Positions 1 to 8,577 of a stretch of DNA of 31,113 nucleotides are shown in pieces; the first letter of the stretch is position 1; every line of letters begins with the position of its first letter. The position numbers were made by a program, and so were the translations under genes. The DNA is taken from positions 1 through 31,113 of the forward strand of contig CAJWTF010000031.1 in the NCBI GenBank assembly GCA_913046825.1, read 5' to 3'. This DNA is from an uncultured Rickettsiales bacterium. GTDB taxonomy: Bacteria > Pseudomonadota > Alphaproteobacteria > UBA8366. The notes under the pieces are model-generated. The model had not been told where the DNA came from. It saw only the letters and a list, made by a program, of their open reading frames with translations, and made no database searches.

Positions 1-521
1 CCAATTCTCGTTCGGCTGGCTATAATTGTGAAAAACACGGCGGCCGCCAATTGGCTGTTTGGCACCACGACCGAAACTTCGTCCATCGTTATCAGTCGCG
101 CGGCACGCCAATTGATTTCCACGACCTTGCCTGGCCGCTCATCATCGAACTTAATCCAATCACCAATCTGGAGTGGCCGTTCGATGCCAAGCGCAATTCG
201 TGTAAAGACATCAGCAATCAAGTTCCGAAGCGCGAAACCAATGACCGCGATAATGATACCGGAGGTAGTCGAGAAACCCGCAATTGGCACGTCGTAGACA
301 ACAGCTAACAGGGTGATCGCCGTGGTAATCCAAATTGCCATTCCCGCCAGCCGGGTCAGCGATTTCGGTACCGGCACGCTACTTCGCCGCTGCACTCGGT
401 TGTTCCATACAAAGACGGTCATTAGACAATCAACGGCATAGCCAAAAACGATCCAAAATGCCGTCCCGACCACGGTGCCTAATGTCGCGGCGAGCTCAAT
501 AATTAACGAGGCTCCGGCCAT
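1..521 (-). CDS. MscS-family mechanosensitive channel, C-terminus off the window
   Basis: Inner-membrane channel that would release solutes on hypo-osmotic shock. The visible 173 residues run from an ATG at 521 into the left edge. Residues 13-35 and 58-78 are hydrophobic helices. Residues 83-112 form a Gly/Ala-rich segment ending in ALRNLIADVFTRIALG, as in the pore helix TM3 of MscS. It is followed by the start of the beta domain (RPLQIGDWIKF at about 116-126, VVVPNSQL at 151-158). The product begins with only two helices before the pore helix, a short MscS-like layout. No strong Shine-Dalgarno sequence precedes the ATG. It lies downstream of the left-facing SDR gene with a 97-nt gap, so co-transcription is possible but not shown. 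The C-terminal domain is unseen, so intactness cannot be judged. Confidence 0.85.
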   Translation of the reverse strand, partial: MAGASLIIELAATLGTVVGTAFWIVFGYAVDCLMTVFVWNNRVQRRSSVPVPKSLTRLAGMAIWITTAITLLAVVYDVPIAGFSTTSGIIIAVIGFALRNLIADVFTRIALGIERPLQIGDWIKFDDERPGKVVEINWRAARLITMDEVSVVVPNSQLAAAVFFTIIASRTRI

Positions 522-618
522 GTCTGATCAAGAACCAGTAACAAGACGGCAAGCGTAACAGATGTCCAAACCGGCATCGGTGGACGCGAGACACTGTTGT
601 CGGCTGCTCCCGGTCGGC

Positions 619-1359
619 TCAAAGCGTCACCCCGCCATCCACGACAAAGGCGGTGCCAGTCGCATAAGCAGATTCGTCACTCGCCAGATACACGGCCATA
701 GCCGCGATCTCTTCCGGTGTGCCCAATCGGCCCATCGGCTGGCGCGCGATGAAATTCCGGCGCGCCAGTTCCGGGTCATCGAACGCCGCGATACGAGCTT
801 CCAAGGACGGGCTCTCGACAGTGCCCGGACAAATACAGTTGCACCGGATACCCTCCGCCACATAATCCGCCGCCACGGATTTCGTCAGCCCGATCACGGC
901 CGCCTTGCTGGCGCCATATACGAAACGGAAAGGCAACCCGCGCAAGGACGAGGCCACCGACGCCATATTGATGATCGAACCACCACCAGATTCCAGCATC
1001 GCTGGTAAAAAGGCCCGAATGGTCCGGTACATCGATTTGACATTCAGGTCGAAGGAGAAATCCCAATCTTCATCCGTCACATCCAATATGCTGCCGTTAT
1101 GTACAAAACCCGCGATGTTGCACAATACGTCCACTCTGCCCAAGGTCACGGCCAGTTCATTGACGGCCGCCGCATCGGTCACGTCTAAAATACGCGTGGT
1201 AATGCCTTCATGAGATCGAAGTACTGCGAGTTCTTCGCCGTCTAGGTCCGTCGCCATCACCGTCGCGCCCTCAGACGCGAAGCGTTCTGCGATGGCCTTG
1301 CCAATGCCGCGCGCGGCAGCCGTTACAAGCACAGATTTACCTTGGAGTCTTTCCGTCAC
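619..1359 (-). CDS. SDR-family oxidoreductase, DHRS6/BDH2-like
   Basis: A 246-residue NAD-dependent short-chain dehydrogenase. Visible are the Rossmann motif TAAARGIG (13-20), Asp38 at the end of beta-2 (favouring NAD over NADP), NIAG at 81-84, and the catalytic Ser (about 137), Tyr148 and Lys152 (VYGASK). It ends in the typical YATGTAFVVDGG tail. The sequence resembles the DHRS6 group over its whole length, including NVKSMY, an Arg just before the catalytic Tyr (R145), RCNCICPGTVESPS and ASDESAY. That group covers animal cytosolic (R)-3-hydroxybutyrate dehydrogenase and bacterial 2-keto-3-deoxy-L-fuconate dehydrogenases, so either a hydroxybutyrate or a sugar-acid substrate is possible. The GTG start at 1359 is chosen because AAGGAGG lies 6 nt upstream and the family N-terminus begins here. 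The longer reading frame upstream lacks homology. The GTG overlaps the stop of a short upstream ORF. Confidence 0.88.
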   Translation of the reverse strand: MTERLQGKSVLVTAAARGIGKAIAERFASEGATVMATDLDGEELAVLRSHEGITTRILDVTDAAAVNELAVTLGRVDVLCNIAGFVHNGSILDVTDEDWDFSFDLNVKSMYRTIRAFLPAMLESGGGSIINMASVASSLRGLPFRFVYGASKAAVIGLTKSVAADYVAEGIRCNCICPGTVESPSLEARIAAFDDPELARRNFIARQPMGRLGTPEEIAAMAVYLASDESAYATGTAFVVDGGVTL

Positions 1360-1622
1360 GCCATCCCTCCTTGAGGGTCTCCAACCCCTCCGAATCGCAT
1401 TACCCGCCAACAGTTGACCATATGAATTCCAAGCCGGGCAAGAAACACCGGTTCGGTGGCGCTGATGATTCGAAAACACATCTCGAAGACTTGCACGGCC
1501 TCTATCTTGCCGCGAATTGTAGCACCGGATATTTGCCGCAAGCTGACATCCGACACCAACGCCGCCGTAGAGCCGCCGAATAGGATACGGGTCCGAAATT
1601 TCGTCACGCCATTTTCTTTCAT
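1356..1622 (-). CDS. hypothetical 88-residue ORF overlapping the SDR start
   Basis: An open frame of 88 codons whose TGA overlaps the GTG start of the downstream SDR by three bases (GTGA), an arrangement typical of translationally coupled genes. The product is moderately hydrophobic and I recognise no family or motif. Only a weak purine stretch (GAAAGAGA) precedes its ATG. In a window rich in gene remnants it could be a decayed gene or a chance frame. The overlap is the only positive sign of function. Confidence 0.25.
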   Translation of the reverse strand: MKENGVTKFRTRILFGGSTAALVSDVSLRQISGATIRGKIEAVQVFEMCFRIISATEPVFLARLGIHMVNCWRVMRFGGVGDPQGGMA

Positions 1623-1814
1623 ATCGTCTCTTTCTCGTTACAATGTCAGGAGAGGTAGAGCGCAAACCGTAATTGAGCATGCAGGACCCCAAACCGACAA
1701 GCGGTGCTCGCAATCCGATGGCGGATGAGTTGCATCACAGGTCCCGAGACTCCATGTTCAGGCTCGTGCGGAATTCTCTCACGATTTGTCTTTAATTTCC
1801 CGGTATTCCCCTGC

Positions 1815-3746
1815 ATGGGTCGAGTCGCGAAAGTTTTTAGAATCCTACTGAAATTATGCGTCAGCGGATTGTTGCTGATGGGTCTTGCATGGGCACTCCT
1901 TTTTCTTGTCCTGGCCCCCGACCTCCCGGACACCAGCGGCCTATTCCACAATTCCATCAATCCGGAGGTCATCATTCTCGCCCGTGACGGCAGTGCATTG
2001 TCGAGGACCGGAGGTAACGCCAAAATTGTCGCGGTGGAGGAGCTTCCCATCCATCTGCCGCAAGCGGTGTTGGCAACCGAGGATCGGCGGTTCTACCGCC
2101 ATTTTGGAATGGATGTGATCGGCTTCGCGCGCGCATTGCTCGCGAACATCCGTGCGGAGCGCATAGTCCAGGGGGGCAGCACCATCACCCAGCAATTGGC
2201 GAAGAATCTATGGCTGACACCTGAGCGTTCCATCATCCGAAAATTAAAGGAACTGATGCTAGCTATTTGGCTGGAAGCGCGATTGGAGAAGCGGGAAATT
2301 CTGACACTCTATCTTAATCGCGTGTATCTCGGTGCCGGCAGTTTCGGTGTCGAGGCCGCATCAAGGCGGTATTTTGGAAAGTCCGCCCGGCACGTCACTT
2401 TGAGTGAAGCAGCGCTGTTGGCCGGGCTTCTCAAAGCACCATCGCGATACGCCCCGACGAATGATTTACCACGCGCGCGCCGTCGCGCTGCTGAGGTAAT
2501 CGATAATATGGTAGAGGCCGGGTTTCTGAAAGAACGGCAGGCGACCGCAGCGAAGCGCGCACCGGCGCGGCTTGCCAAATCCGCGGTCTCTTCCGGCGAT
2601 GGCAATGGATATTTCGTCGATTGGATCGAGACCCAGATCCCGCTTTTTGTTGGCCGCGTCGATGCGGGTCTCATCGTTGAGACGACCCTTGATCTGGCCA
2701 CGCAAGGTTTTGCTGAGAGTTCGCTCGTGCAAACTTTGAAACGGCACGGAAAATCCAGGGCGGTCTCACAAGGGGCGGTCATTGCATTCGCGCCCGACGG
2801 TGCTGTCCAGGCGATGGTCGGCGGCCGATCCTATAAATTAAGCCAGTTCAATCGTGCCCTACAGGCAAGACGCCAACCCGGTTCTGCTTTCAAGGCGATC
2901 GTCTATCTCGCAGGCTTGGAAGAAGGCCTACGGCCGAACAGCACCTACAAAGACGCACCGATCAATATCGACGGATGGCGGCCAAAGAATTTCGACGGCA
3001 AATATGCCGGTAAGGTGACGATAGAACGAGCGCTCGCGAAATCGATCAATACCGTCGCCGTCAAAGTGGCGAAACGCGTCGGCCCAAAGAAAATTATCGC
3101 GACCGCCAGACGATTGGGCATTACGGCCCCGCTCTCAGCCGACCTCTCGTTGGCACTCGGGACGTCGGAAGTCAGCCTGTTTGAGATGTCGGCCGCGTAT
3201 ATACCGCTGGCGAACGGTGGGACCGGCGTCTTTCCTTATGGAATTGCTCGCATCCGTACGACCGACGGCCAAGTCTTGTATCAGCGTTCGGCCAACTCGC
3301 TCGGACGGCTGATCGAGTCCCAGCACGTCGGACAAATGAACCGCATGCTCTCTGCCGCGGTGACGGACGGCACCGGACGGCGCGCACGCCTGAAAGGCCG
3401 CGAAGTCGCCGGGAAGACCGGTACCAGCCAGGACTATAGAGACGGATGGTTTATCGGTTACTCAGCCGACATGGTCGCAGGTGTTTGGGTCGGCAATGAC
3501 AATAATAAACCGACGAAGCGTGTGAGCGGTGGTCAATTACCGGCGACGATCTGGCAAAATTTCGTCTCTCGGGCGAATACCGGTCAGACCGCGCGGGCGC
3601 TACCGCGAGGCAAGACGGAGATCGAAGAGAGCTCGCCACCCACCGCAAGCATGGGCACTTTGTTGGATGAAATATCGAGCTTTTTTTCGAAAGCGGGGGC
3701 GCTAAAGGGAAGTGAAGATCCGGCGGATTTCGAGACAAAAGACTAG
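1815..3746 (+). CDS. class A penicillin-binding protein (GT51 plus transpeptidase)
   Basis: A bifunctional peptidoglycan synthase of 643 residues, anchored in the inner membrane and acting in the periplasm. Order: basic N-terminus, one membrane helix (about 8-36), a GT51 glycosyltransferase domain with EDRRFYRHFG (catalytic Glu89), QGGSTITQQLAKN and LTLYLNRVYLG, then a penicillin-binding transpeptidase domain. The three active-site motifs are all present: SAFK (Ser357, Lys360), SIN (410-412) and KTG (534-536, in GKTGTSQDYRDGWFIGYS). It is shorter than PBP1a of E. coli and lacks an obvious inserted OB domain. It fits the compact PBP1A type common in alphaproteobacteria. The ATG at 1815 is chosen because the basic residues and membrane helix follow directly. 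The frame is open further upstream and no strong ribosome site is visible. A convergent small membrane-protein gene lies 31 nt downstream. Confidence 0.92.
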   Translation: MGRVAKVFRILLKLCVSGLLLMGLAWALLFLVLAPDLPDTSGLFHNSINPEVIILARDGSALSRTGGNAKIVAVEELPIHLPQAVLATEDRRFYRHFGMDVIGFARALLANIRAERIVQGGSTITQQLAKNLWLTPERSIIRKLKELMLAIWLEARLEKREILTLYLNRVYLGAGSFGVEAASRRYFGKSARHVTLSEAALLAGLLKAPSRYAPTNDLPRARRRAAEVIDNMVEAGFLKERQATAAKRAPARLAKSAVSSGDGNGYFVDWIETQIPLFVGRVDAGLIVETTLDLATQGFAESSLVQTLKRHGKSRAVSQGAVIAFAPDGAVQAMVGGRSYKLSQFNRALQARRQPGSAFKAIVYLAGLEEGLRPNSTYKDAPINIDGWRPKNFDGKYAGKVTIERALAKSINTVAVKVAKRVGPKKIIATARRLGITAPLSADLSLALGTSEVSLFEMSAAYIPLANGGTGVFPYGIARIRTTDGQVLYQRSANSLGRLIESQHVGQMNRMLSAAVTDGTGRRARLKGREVAGKTGTSQDYRDGWFIGYSADMVAGVWVGNDNNKPTKRVSGGQLPATIWQNFVSRANTGQTARALPRGKTEIEESSPPTASMGTLLDEISSFFSKAGALKGSEDPADFETKD

Positions 3747-3777
3747 AAATAGCGGGGTCGGTAATTTTTGGCTTTGG

Positions 3778-4029
3778 TCAATCCCGACTTTTGGCCGTCC
3801 TTAGCAAGTATATGATGACCCAAATCGGAATGACGACAATAGCGCCCGTCAATATGTGGGTGACAGCCCAAGCGAAGAACTCGCCGCCGACCTCGATCAA
3901 CCATTCAATCGTTGCCTGACCGCTCGCCAAGATGTTGCGCGGATCAACGTTCAAGGTCGACAATACCAGTCCAACGAGTAGACAGGCTATGATCAATTTT
4001 ACGATCGTACTTACAGTGATTTTTGGCAT
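3778..4029 (-). CDS. small two-helix membrane protein, DUF6460-like
   Basis: An 83-residue membrane protein. Two hydrophobic segments are separated by a short loop carrying the phrase LNVDPRNILASG. The second segment ends with ILTGAIVVIPIWVIIYLLR. The DP(x)nIL loop and the VVxPIWxxxYLLR end resemble the alphaproteobacterial DUF6460 family, whose function is unknown to me. The ATG at 4029 gives a compact protein starting MPKITVS. In-frame ATGs at 4083 and 4134 would add 18 or 35 residues, and no ribosome site clearly decides between them. It is convergent with the penicillin-binding protein gene and about 120 nt downstream of the MFS gene on the same strand. Confidence 0.6.
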   Translation of the reverse strand: MPKITVSTIVKLIIACLLVGLVLSTLNVDPRNILASGQATIEWLIEVGGEFFAWAVTHILTGAIVVIPIWVIIYLLRTAKSRD

Positions 4030-4150
4030 CGACGGAGCGCCGCTTAGTTGGAAATACGAATAGGGTCGTTTTGCAGCATTCATCTCTGCACCGAGAATTC
4101 CGCCGCGTCCATAATCTTGCAATTGCGACCGCACTATCGGTGAGCTGCCG

Positions 4151-5491
4151 TCAAGATCTTTTCACCGTCTGGCCCGCGACCAATCGAACCTTGCGCGGCG
4201 CCATCATCCAGACTGCGCCAATAGAGACAAAAGAGATAGCAATCGCAAGCCACCACGCATAATCGTAACTGTTAGTCACATCGAAGATATAGCCGGCGAC
4301 CCACGGCCCGATACCTGCACCGAGATTGGCGGCAATGCTGACAATGCCAAGAATTGCAGCAAACCGCGGCCCTTGGAATATATCTGCGGGCATGGCGCCG
4401 AACATCGCAGCGATCCCATAGCCAAGCATGCCTTGCGCCATCGCCATTCCATACATCAAATAGGGTGACGGTTGCGTCTTCATCAACAATAGGGTTGCGT
4501 AGCATATAACGTATCCCGAAAGGCTGAGTGTCCAGGCCCATTCCCGACCGATCCGGTCGGAGAGGTGTCCAAGCCCTATTTGACCGACGACACCGCTCAT
4601 CACAACAACACCCAAGGCCAAAGCCACTTGGTCGTCACTGAATCCGAGCTCGATCAAATATTGGCTTTGATGAACTTGAACGGTGTACCAAGCGAACAGC
4701 CCGGTGCCCATCGTCACCGCGAGCCACCAAAATCGCGCGGTTCGCACGGCGAGGCGCGGGGTCCATTCGGTCTCCACCCACTCACGGTCGACAATCGCGT
4801 CGGGGCGTAATAGTAGATCCGCATCGCTTACATCGCTCTCCACGACATCGCCATCAGGCTCAAGCCCCAGCTCTTGTGGCCTTTGCCGTTGCAGGAGAAA
4901 ATTCAGCGGCACCACCACTGCGATCAACAAACCCGCCATGGCCCAACACGATGCACGCCAGTCAAATGTCGTGATCAGCTGTTGAATCCACCAAAACATC
5001 ACGATGCCGACGCAACCGACGCCTGAAAAAGCGATACCAACAGCTAGACCGCGCTTACGCTGGAACCAATTGGCCAGGAACATCGAATGGCCGATATAGC
5101 TGATGAAAATGCTGCCGCCGATAACCAAAACACCGAGCGTCAGATAGAAATGCCACAACGCGGTCGCCACGGTAGCCAGTAGCAATCCCGCCGCAACCAA
5201 AATCGCGCCGATAGGGATGGCGATCCGGGGACCAAAACGTCCCATCATTACCCCAACGAGGGGTGTCGCGAGCATCGAGACAATGAAGCCGATTGAAAAT
5301 ATCGAAGCGGTATCGCCGCGGCTCCATCCGAATTCATCCAAAATCGGTGGATATAGTAGGGAAAACGACGTCCGGGCATTCACGCCAATCCCCATGGTCA
5401 CAAAGGCCACGGCTATAATCACCCAACCATAGAAAAACGGTAGGCGATGCGCGACGGATTGCGATTTCGGCGGCAGTGGAATTTTGGGCAT
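4151..5491 (-). CDS. MFS transporter
   Basis: A 446-residue major facilitator with about 12 hydrophobic helices and a long hydrophilic central loop (around 215-255). It starts FFYGWVIIAVAFVTMGIGVN and carries NWFQRKRGLAVGIAFSGVG in the N-terminal half and GHLSDRIGREW after the central loop, the signature loops of MFS carriers. The N-terminal YGWVI plus FGWSRGDTA resembles the monocarboxylate/oxalate-formate-type MFS group, so an organic acid substrate is plausible but not shown. The ATG at 5491 is chosen over an upstream in-frame TTG because the hydrophilic lead MPKIPLPPKS fits the group. The frame is clean, in contrast with the broken MFS gene at 20.1-21.2 kb. It is divergent from the cyclase-like pseudogene. 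Confidence 0.88.
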   Translation of the reverse strand: MPKIPLPPKSQSVAHRLPFFYGWVIIAVAFVTMGIGVNARTSFSLLYPPILDEFGWSRGDTASIFSIGFIVSMLATPLVGVMMGRFGPRIAIPIGAILVAAGLLLATVATALWHFYLTLGVLVIGGSIFISYIGHSMFLANWFQRKRGLAVGIAFSGVGCVGIVMFWWIQQLITTFDWRASCWAMAGLLIAVVVPLNFLLQRQRPQELGLEPDGDVVESDVSDADLLLRPDAIVDREWVETEWTPRLAVRTARFWWLAVTMGTGLFAWYTVQVHQSQYLIELGFSDDQVALALGVVVMSGVVGQIGLGHLSDRIGREWAWTLSLSGYVICYATLLLMKTQPSPYLMYGMAMAQGMLGYGIAAMFGAMPADIFQGPRFAAILGIVSIAANLGAGIGPWVAGYIFDVTNSYDYAWWLAIAISFVSIGAVWMMAPRKVRLVAGQTVKRS

Positions 5492-5615
5492 GAAGGATCG
5501 GCGACAGAGTTTCAAACCGGAGAGTGCGCTATCCAATCCATCTGGGAAAGCGAAATCCTTCTATTACTTTGGCAAGGTCGTTCCCGAAACCCGATAAGAC
5601 TTCGTCGGCGAACAC

Positions 5616-6357
5616 ATGAAGAAAAATTTATTCATGTTCGATGTGAAAGAGCAAAACCGGCTCCGCGCCACAACAAGACAATTTATCGACGAAAGCGAGG
5701 ATTTCTTCTACCAGATGGAACGGTTTCTATATCTGGAACCGCGACCGCAGCATCTAAGCAAATGAGAACCTGTTTAATTTCATGCATTTGGTCCTCGCCT
5801 ACAACGCCATTGCGCGCTCAAAAGCATCGCAACGCAATGCGGTGCCCTTGTTACGCACCTGTTTCGACATCGGCGGGCATTACGAATTCTACCAATCCGA
5901 AGGCCTCTCCCAAACTGTCTATAACTATATAGTCGGTGAAGTCACCATCGAACTCGCTCGTATGATCGACAAAGCGATTCCAGGGCAAATAATGGTCGGT
6001 GATTTCCTAGTCGACATGCCATACTTGGATACCGGTGAGCTGACCGAATTTACATCCATCGAGTTTATCGAAAGGACTCAAGAAACCGTAGCCAACCTCT
6101 GAGGTTTGGTGCTTTCTGACGATGAAATCGATTCCATCCAATGTTATCTCACTGGGCAACGCAGCAACTACGGCGCGTTTGATATCGGGCGCTACTTACT
6201 TCAAAACAAACACGGTTTGACCCGCTACATCTAAAACGCGAAGGTCACTATATATCGCCGCCAAGCAGCCCCGATTTATCTAGGTGTCCAGGATAACGAC
6301 CTTGCCAAATTTCAAGCAAGTGACCCGAAGAATGCTAATTCGTCGGCGGCGGAATGA
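5616..6357 (+). pseudogene. decayed gene with class III cyclase-like domain
   Basis: The trace begins with a 49-codon frame (MKKNLFMFDVKEQNRLRATT, 5616-5765). It continues after a frameshift near 5755-5765 as MHLVLAYNAIARSKASQRN, then CFDIGGHYEFYQSEGLSQ and YNYIVGEVTIELARMIDKA, then PGQIMVGDF. It runs on in the same frame through a TGA at 6100-6102 (GLVLSDDEIDSIQCYLTGQR follows) and a TAA at 6232-6234 (NAKVTIYRR follows) to a TGA at 6355-6357. The pattern YxxxGxxxxxxARxxxxAxPGQIxV is how class III nucleotidyl cyclase domains end, so I read it as a cyclase-like or signalling protein remnant. The family call is inference. The frame shared by the three pieces and the natural join at the frameshift are seen directly. 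The first piece is too short to stand alone as a gene. Confidence 0.6.
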
Positions 6358-6430
6358 CAGCTTCCGCATCCAAACACCTCTATGTGAAGCATGCTGCTTC
6401 ACCACTGCGTCTATGCGTATAAGGGGCTCG

Positions 6431-7735
6431 ATGATTTTAAATGCGCTGCGCCGCCAACCCATCACGATCCTTGGCCTTTCACTGGTTTTTCTACCCCTGG
6501 CCTCTTGCGGCGTCATCGACGATCGTCCAAGCCGAGATTCGATTGCTGCAGCCAACCAGATCGCGGTCGATATTTCGACCCACCGTGCCGCCACCGATCT
6601 CAGTACCGAACTCTCGAGCCCAGCATTGGCTACCTTTGCCCGTGTCTTCGACCGCGTCCGGCGCGATTACGTGCGACCGGTCGTCGATTCGCAGTTATTG
6701 GACGCGGCGCGAAAAGGGTTGCGAGACAAATATCCAAAACCGCAAGGCGTCGAGGATGATAAACTCGTCATGGCGGCGATTGACGGCATGTTGCAGTCAT
6801 TGGACAATTACAGCTCTTATTTGGACCCACCGGAATTGAAAGCGATGCGCGATCGTTTGCGCGGCCAATTCGGCGGCCTGGGCATCCGAGTTCAAAAGCA
6901 TGAGCGGGGTCTGCTAATCGTCTCTCCGATCGACGACACACCCGCCGATAAGGCTGACCTCAAGTCCGGCGACATCATTACCCACGCTGACGGAAAGGCG
7001 CTTGAAAAAATCCCTCTCCCCGCGGCCGTGCGTAGGTTACGTGGTGAAGTCGGTGCCGCCATCCAATTAACAATCGCGCGCGAAAACACGGACGCATTCG
7101 TAGTGACCGTCACCCGCGATATCATCAAAGTCGCGGGTGTCCGCTCACGAGTCGAAAAAAACGTCGGCTATATTCGCGTGAGCGCCTTCACCCGTCGCGT
7201 CAGCCGCCGTGTCGAGGCGGCGGTCGACGATATCCGCGCTCAGACGGGCCATAAACTGCGCGGATTCGTGTTGGATTTTCGAGACAATCCGGGCGGCCCT
7301 TTCGACGAAGCCGTATACATCTCTGACGCCTTTCTCGAGAGCGGCCGGATCGTCTCCACCAAGGGTCGAGATAGCCAAGAACATCACGACGCGGAACCCG
7401 GCGACCTCGCCAATGGATTGCCCATAGTCGTGCTGATCAATGGTGGTTCGGCCTCCGCGTCAGAAATCGTCGCCGGTGCATTGCATGACCACCGTCGGGC
7501 CGTGTTAGTGGGCAAGCGGAGCTTCGGCAAAGGAACCGTACAACGATTGATCCCACTAGGCGGCCACGATGCTCTGCGCCTGACCACGGCGATTTATCTG
7601 ACGCCGTCCGGCAAGTCCGTTGACGGTGGGATCGAGCCAGACACGATTGCCGAATCCGACCCAGACCGCGAAGGGGACGAGCAACTCAACCGCGCTATCG
7701 AGATGGTCCAGGAAATGTTCAGCGCGCGCTCGTAA
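6431..7735 (+). CDS. S41-family carboxyl-terminal processing protease, lipoprotein
   Basis: A 434-residue periplasmic serine protease of the CtpA/Prc type, which trims or degrades envelope proteins from their C-termini. The N-terminus has a lipoprotein signal ending LASC (Cys26 would be lipidated). Next come a helical segment, a PDZ domain (about 145-230, with GGLGIRV and LKSGDIITHADG) and the S41 core. The core carries LDFRDNPGG, GGSASASEIVAGAL and GKGTVQ. By spacing to the E. coli Prc pair, Ser342 and Lys367 form the catalytic dyad. The ATG at 6431 is chosen because it gives the lipoprotein signal and has AAGGGG 4 nt upstream. An open frame extends upstream to 6284 without family resemblance. 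Its 3' end overlaps the convergent YkgJ-type pseudogene by 17 nt. Confidence 0.92.
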   Translation: MILNALRRQPITILGLSLVFLPLASCGVIDDRPSRDSIAAANQIAVDISTHRAATDLSTELSSPALATFARVFDRVRRDYVRPVVDSQLLDAARKGLRDKYPKPQGVEDDKLVMAAIDGMLQSLDNYSSYLDPPELKAMRDRLRGQFGGLGIRVQKHERGLLIVSPIDDTPADKADLKSGDIITHADGKALEKIPLPAAVRRLRGEVGAAIQLTIARENTDAFVVTVTRDIIKVAGVRSRVEKNVGYIRVSAFTRRVSRRVEAAVDDIRAQTGHKLRGFVLDFRDNPGGPFDEAVYISDAFLESGRIVSTKGRDSQEHHDAEPGDLANGLPIVVLINGGSASASEIVAGALHDHRRAVLVGKRSFGKGTVQRLIPLGGHDALRLTTAIYLTPSGKSVDGGIEPDTIAESDPDREGDEQLNRAIEMVQEMFSARS

Positions 7736-8311
7736 CATAGTGCCCATCAGCATTGGTCAACTCGACGGCTGCAAAGACGGACACGTCCGTCAACCACCCC
7801 TCGGCGATATTAGGTCGCGACAAGGCGATATCCAAGGCTGCCGTTAATTCCAGCGGACGGCACTTAAACCCAAGATCCTTGAACGCCTTCGTCAGCCCAA
7901 TCTGGCAGCTGTTGAACAATGTCTTCGACACGACAAAAAATGGCTGCTAACGCGTTCCCGCCTCAACATCCGCGTTAACGGTCGCAAAGCTCTGGAATAA
8001 ATCCTGGCAGAAAGCACTTCCGGCGCGATCACCATTACCATTTGATGACGAAACCAAGAGCAGCCTTTCTTACAGGCATAGGGCGGCGATTCGGATTGTA
8101 GATCGCTCCAGATTTCCTCGGCGATTGAAATGGCGGTGGCGACGGCTTCTTTCATACTGTCAACCGTCGGGCGTTCATTGAGAATATCACAGCACGCCTC
8201 GTGAATCGCCTGCATAATAGCTGGCTCAAGGAAGTTTCGCGCCAGTTCGACCGCGTTTTCGAGCGGTTTAGGGCTGCTGGTGAACCAGTCCGATCCGTCT
8301 TTATTTTCCAT
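7719..8311 (-). pseudogene. YkgJ-type (CxxC zinc/iron-chelating) protein, degenerate
   Basis: Two pieces of one gene lie in different frames. The 5' piece (8311 downwards) encodes an N-terminus leading into PPYACKKGCSWFRHQMVMV and IAPEVL, which matches the first Cys cluster of YkgJ-like proteins but has Phe-Arg where the second Cys pair belongs. A middle scrap FATVNADVEAGTR ends in TAG. The 3' piece (7931-7722) gives TLFNSCQIGLTKAFKDLGFK followed by RPLELTAALDIAL and NIAEGW, the usual C-terminal part. The central Cys-rich stretch (RPxxCRG type) between the pieces is missing. Loss of metal-binding Cys residues, a frame change and an internal deletion together make this a pseudogene rather than a sequencing slip. 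The encoded family is thought to chelate metal. No specific role is known to me. Confidence 0.7.
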
Positions 8312-8480
8312 ACGCCGCGTTCTCGCCTAAAGGAGCCGGATTGAAAATACGGGAAATTGGCCCCAGCCTTGCCGTAACCGTTGTATCGTAATTTCAAACC
8401 GATGGAGAACGAAATGTATCCTGATAATGAACATCCGCTGAACGGCCCGCATCCAACAGACTGACCAGCTTAAGCCTACC

Positions 8481-8514
8481 AAAATATTATTTTCCCAAGC
8501 GCGTCCTGCGCGCT
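8481..8514 (-). terminator. possible terminator downstream of SpmAB gene
   Basis: Read on the minus strand, a 6-bp GC stem with a 5-nt loop (AGCGCG, CGCGCT at 8514-8498) is followed a few bases on by a perfect AT stem (AAAATA, TATTTT at 8493-8481). It lies about 64 nt past the stop of the left-facing spmAB gene. There is no clean T-run, so it is a weak candidate. Confidence 0.3.
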
Positions 8515-8577
8515 CACCCCTCCCTAAACTCGGGCCGCGCCCAAGGTGTGGCTCACTTTTTGAGCACTAATAAATTT

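Noticed and set aside
619..1713. A 364-residue protein using the full open frame of the SDR
   Set aside because: The first 118 residues have no SDR-like character, and an AAGGAGG site with the family N-terminus fixes the start at 1359.
3756..3780. Bidirectional terminator between the penicillin-binding protein and the small membrane protein
   Set aside because: The GTCGG/CCGAC arms are short with a loop of about 25 nt, and the T-tract is weak.
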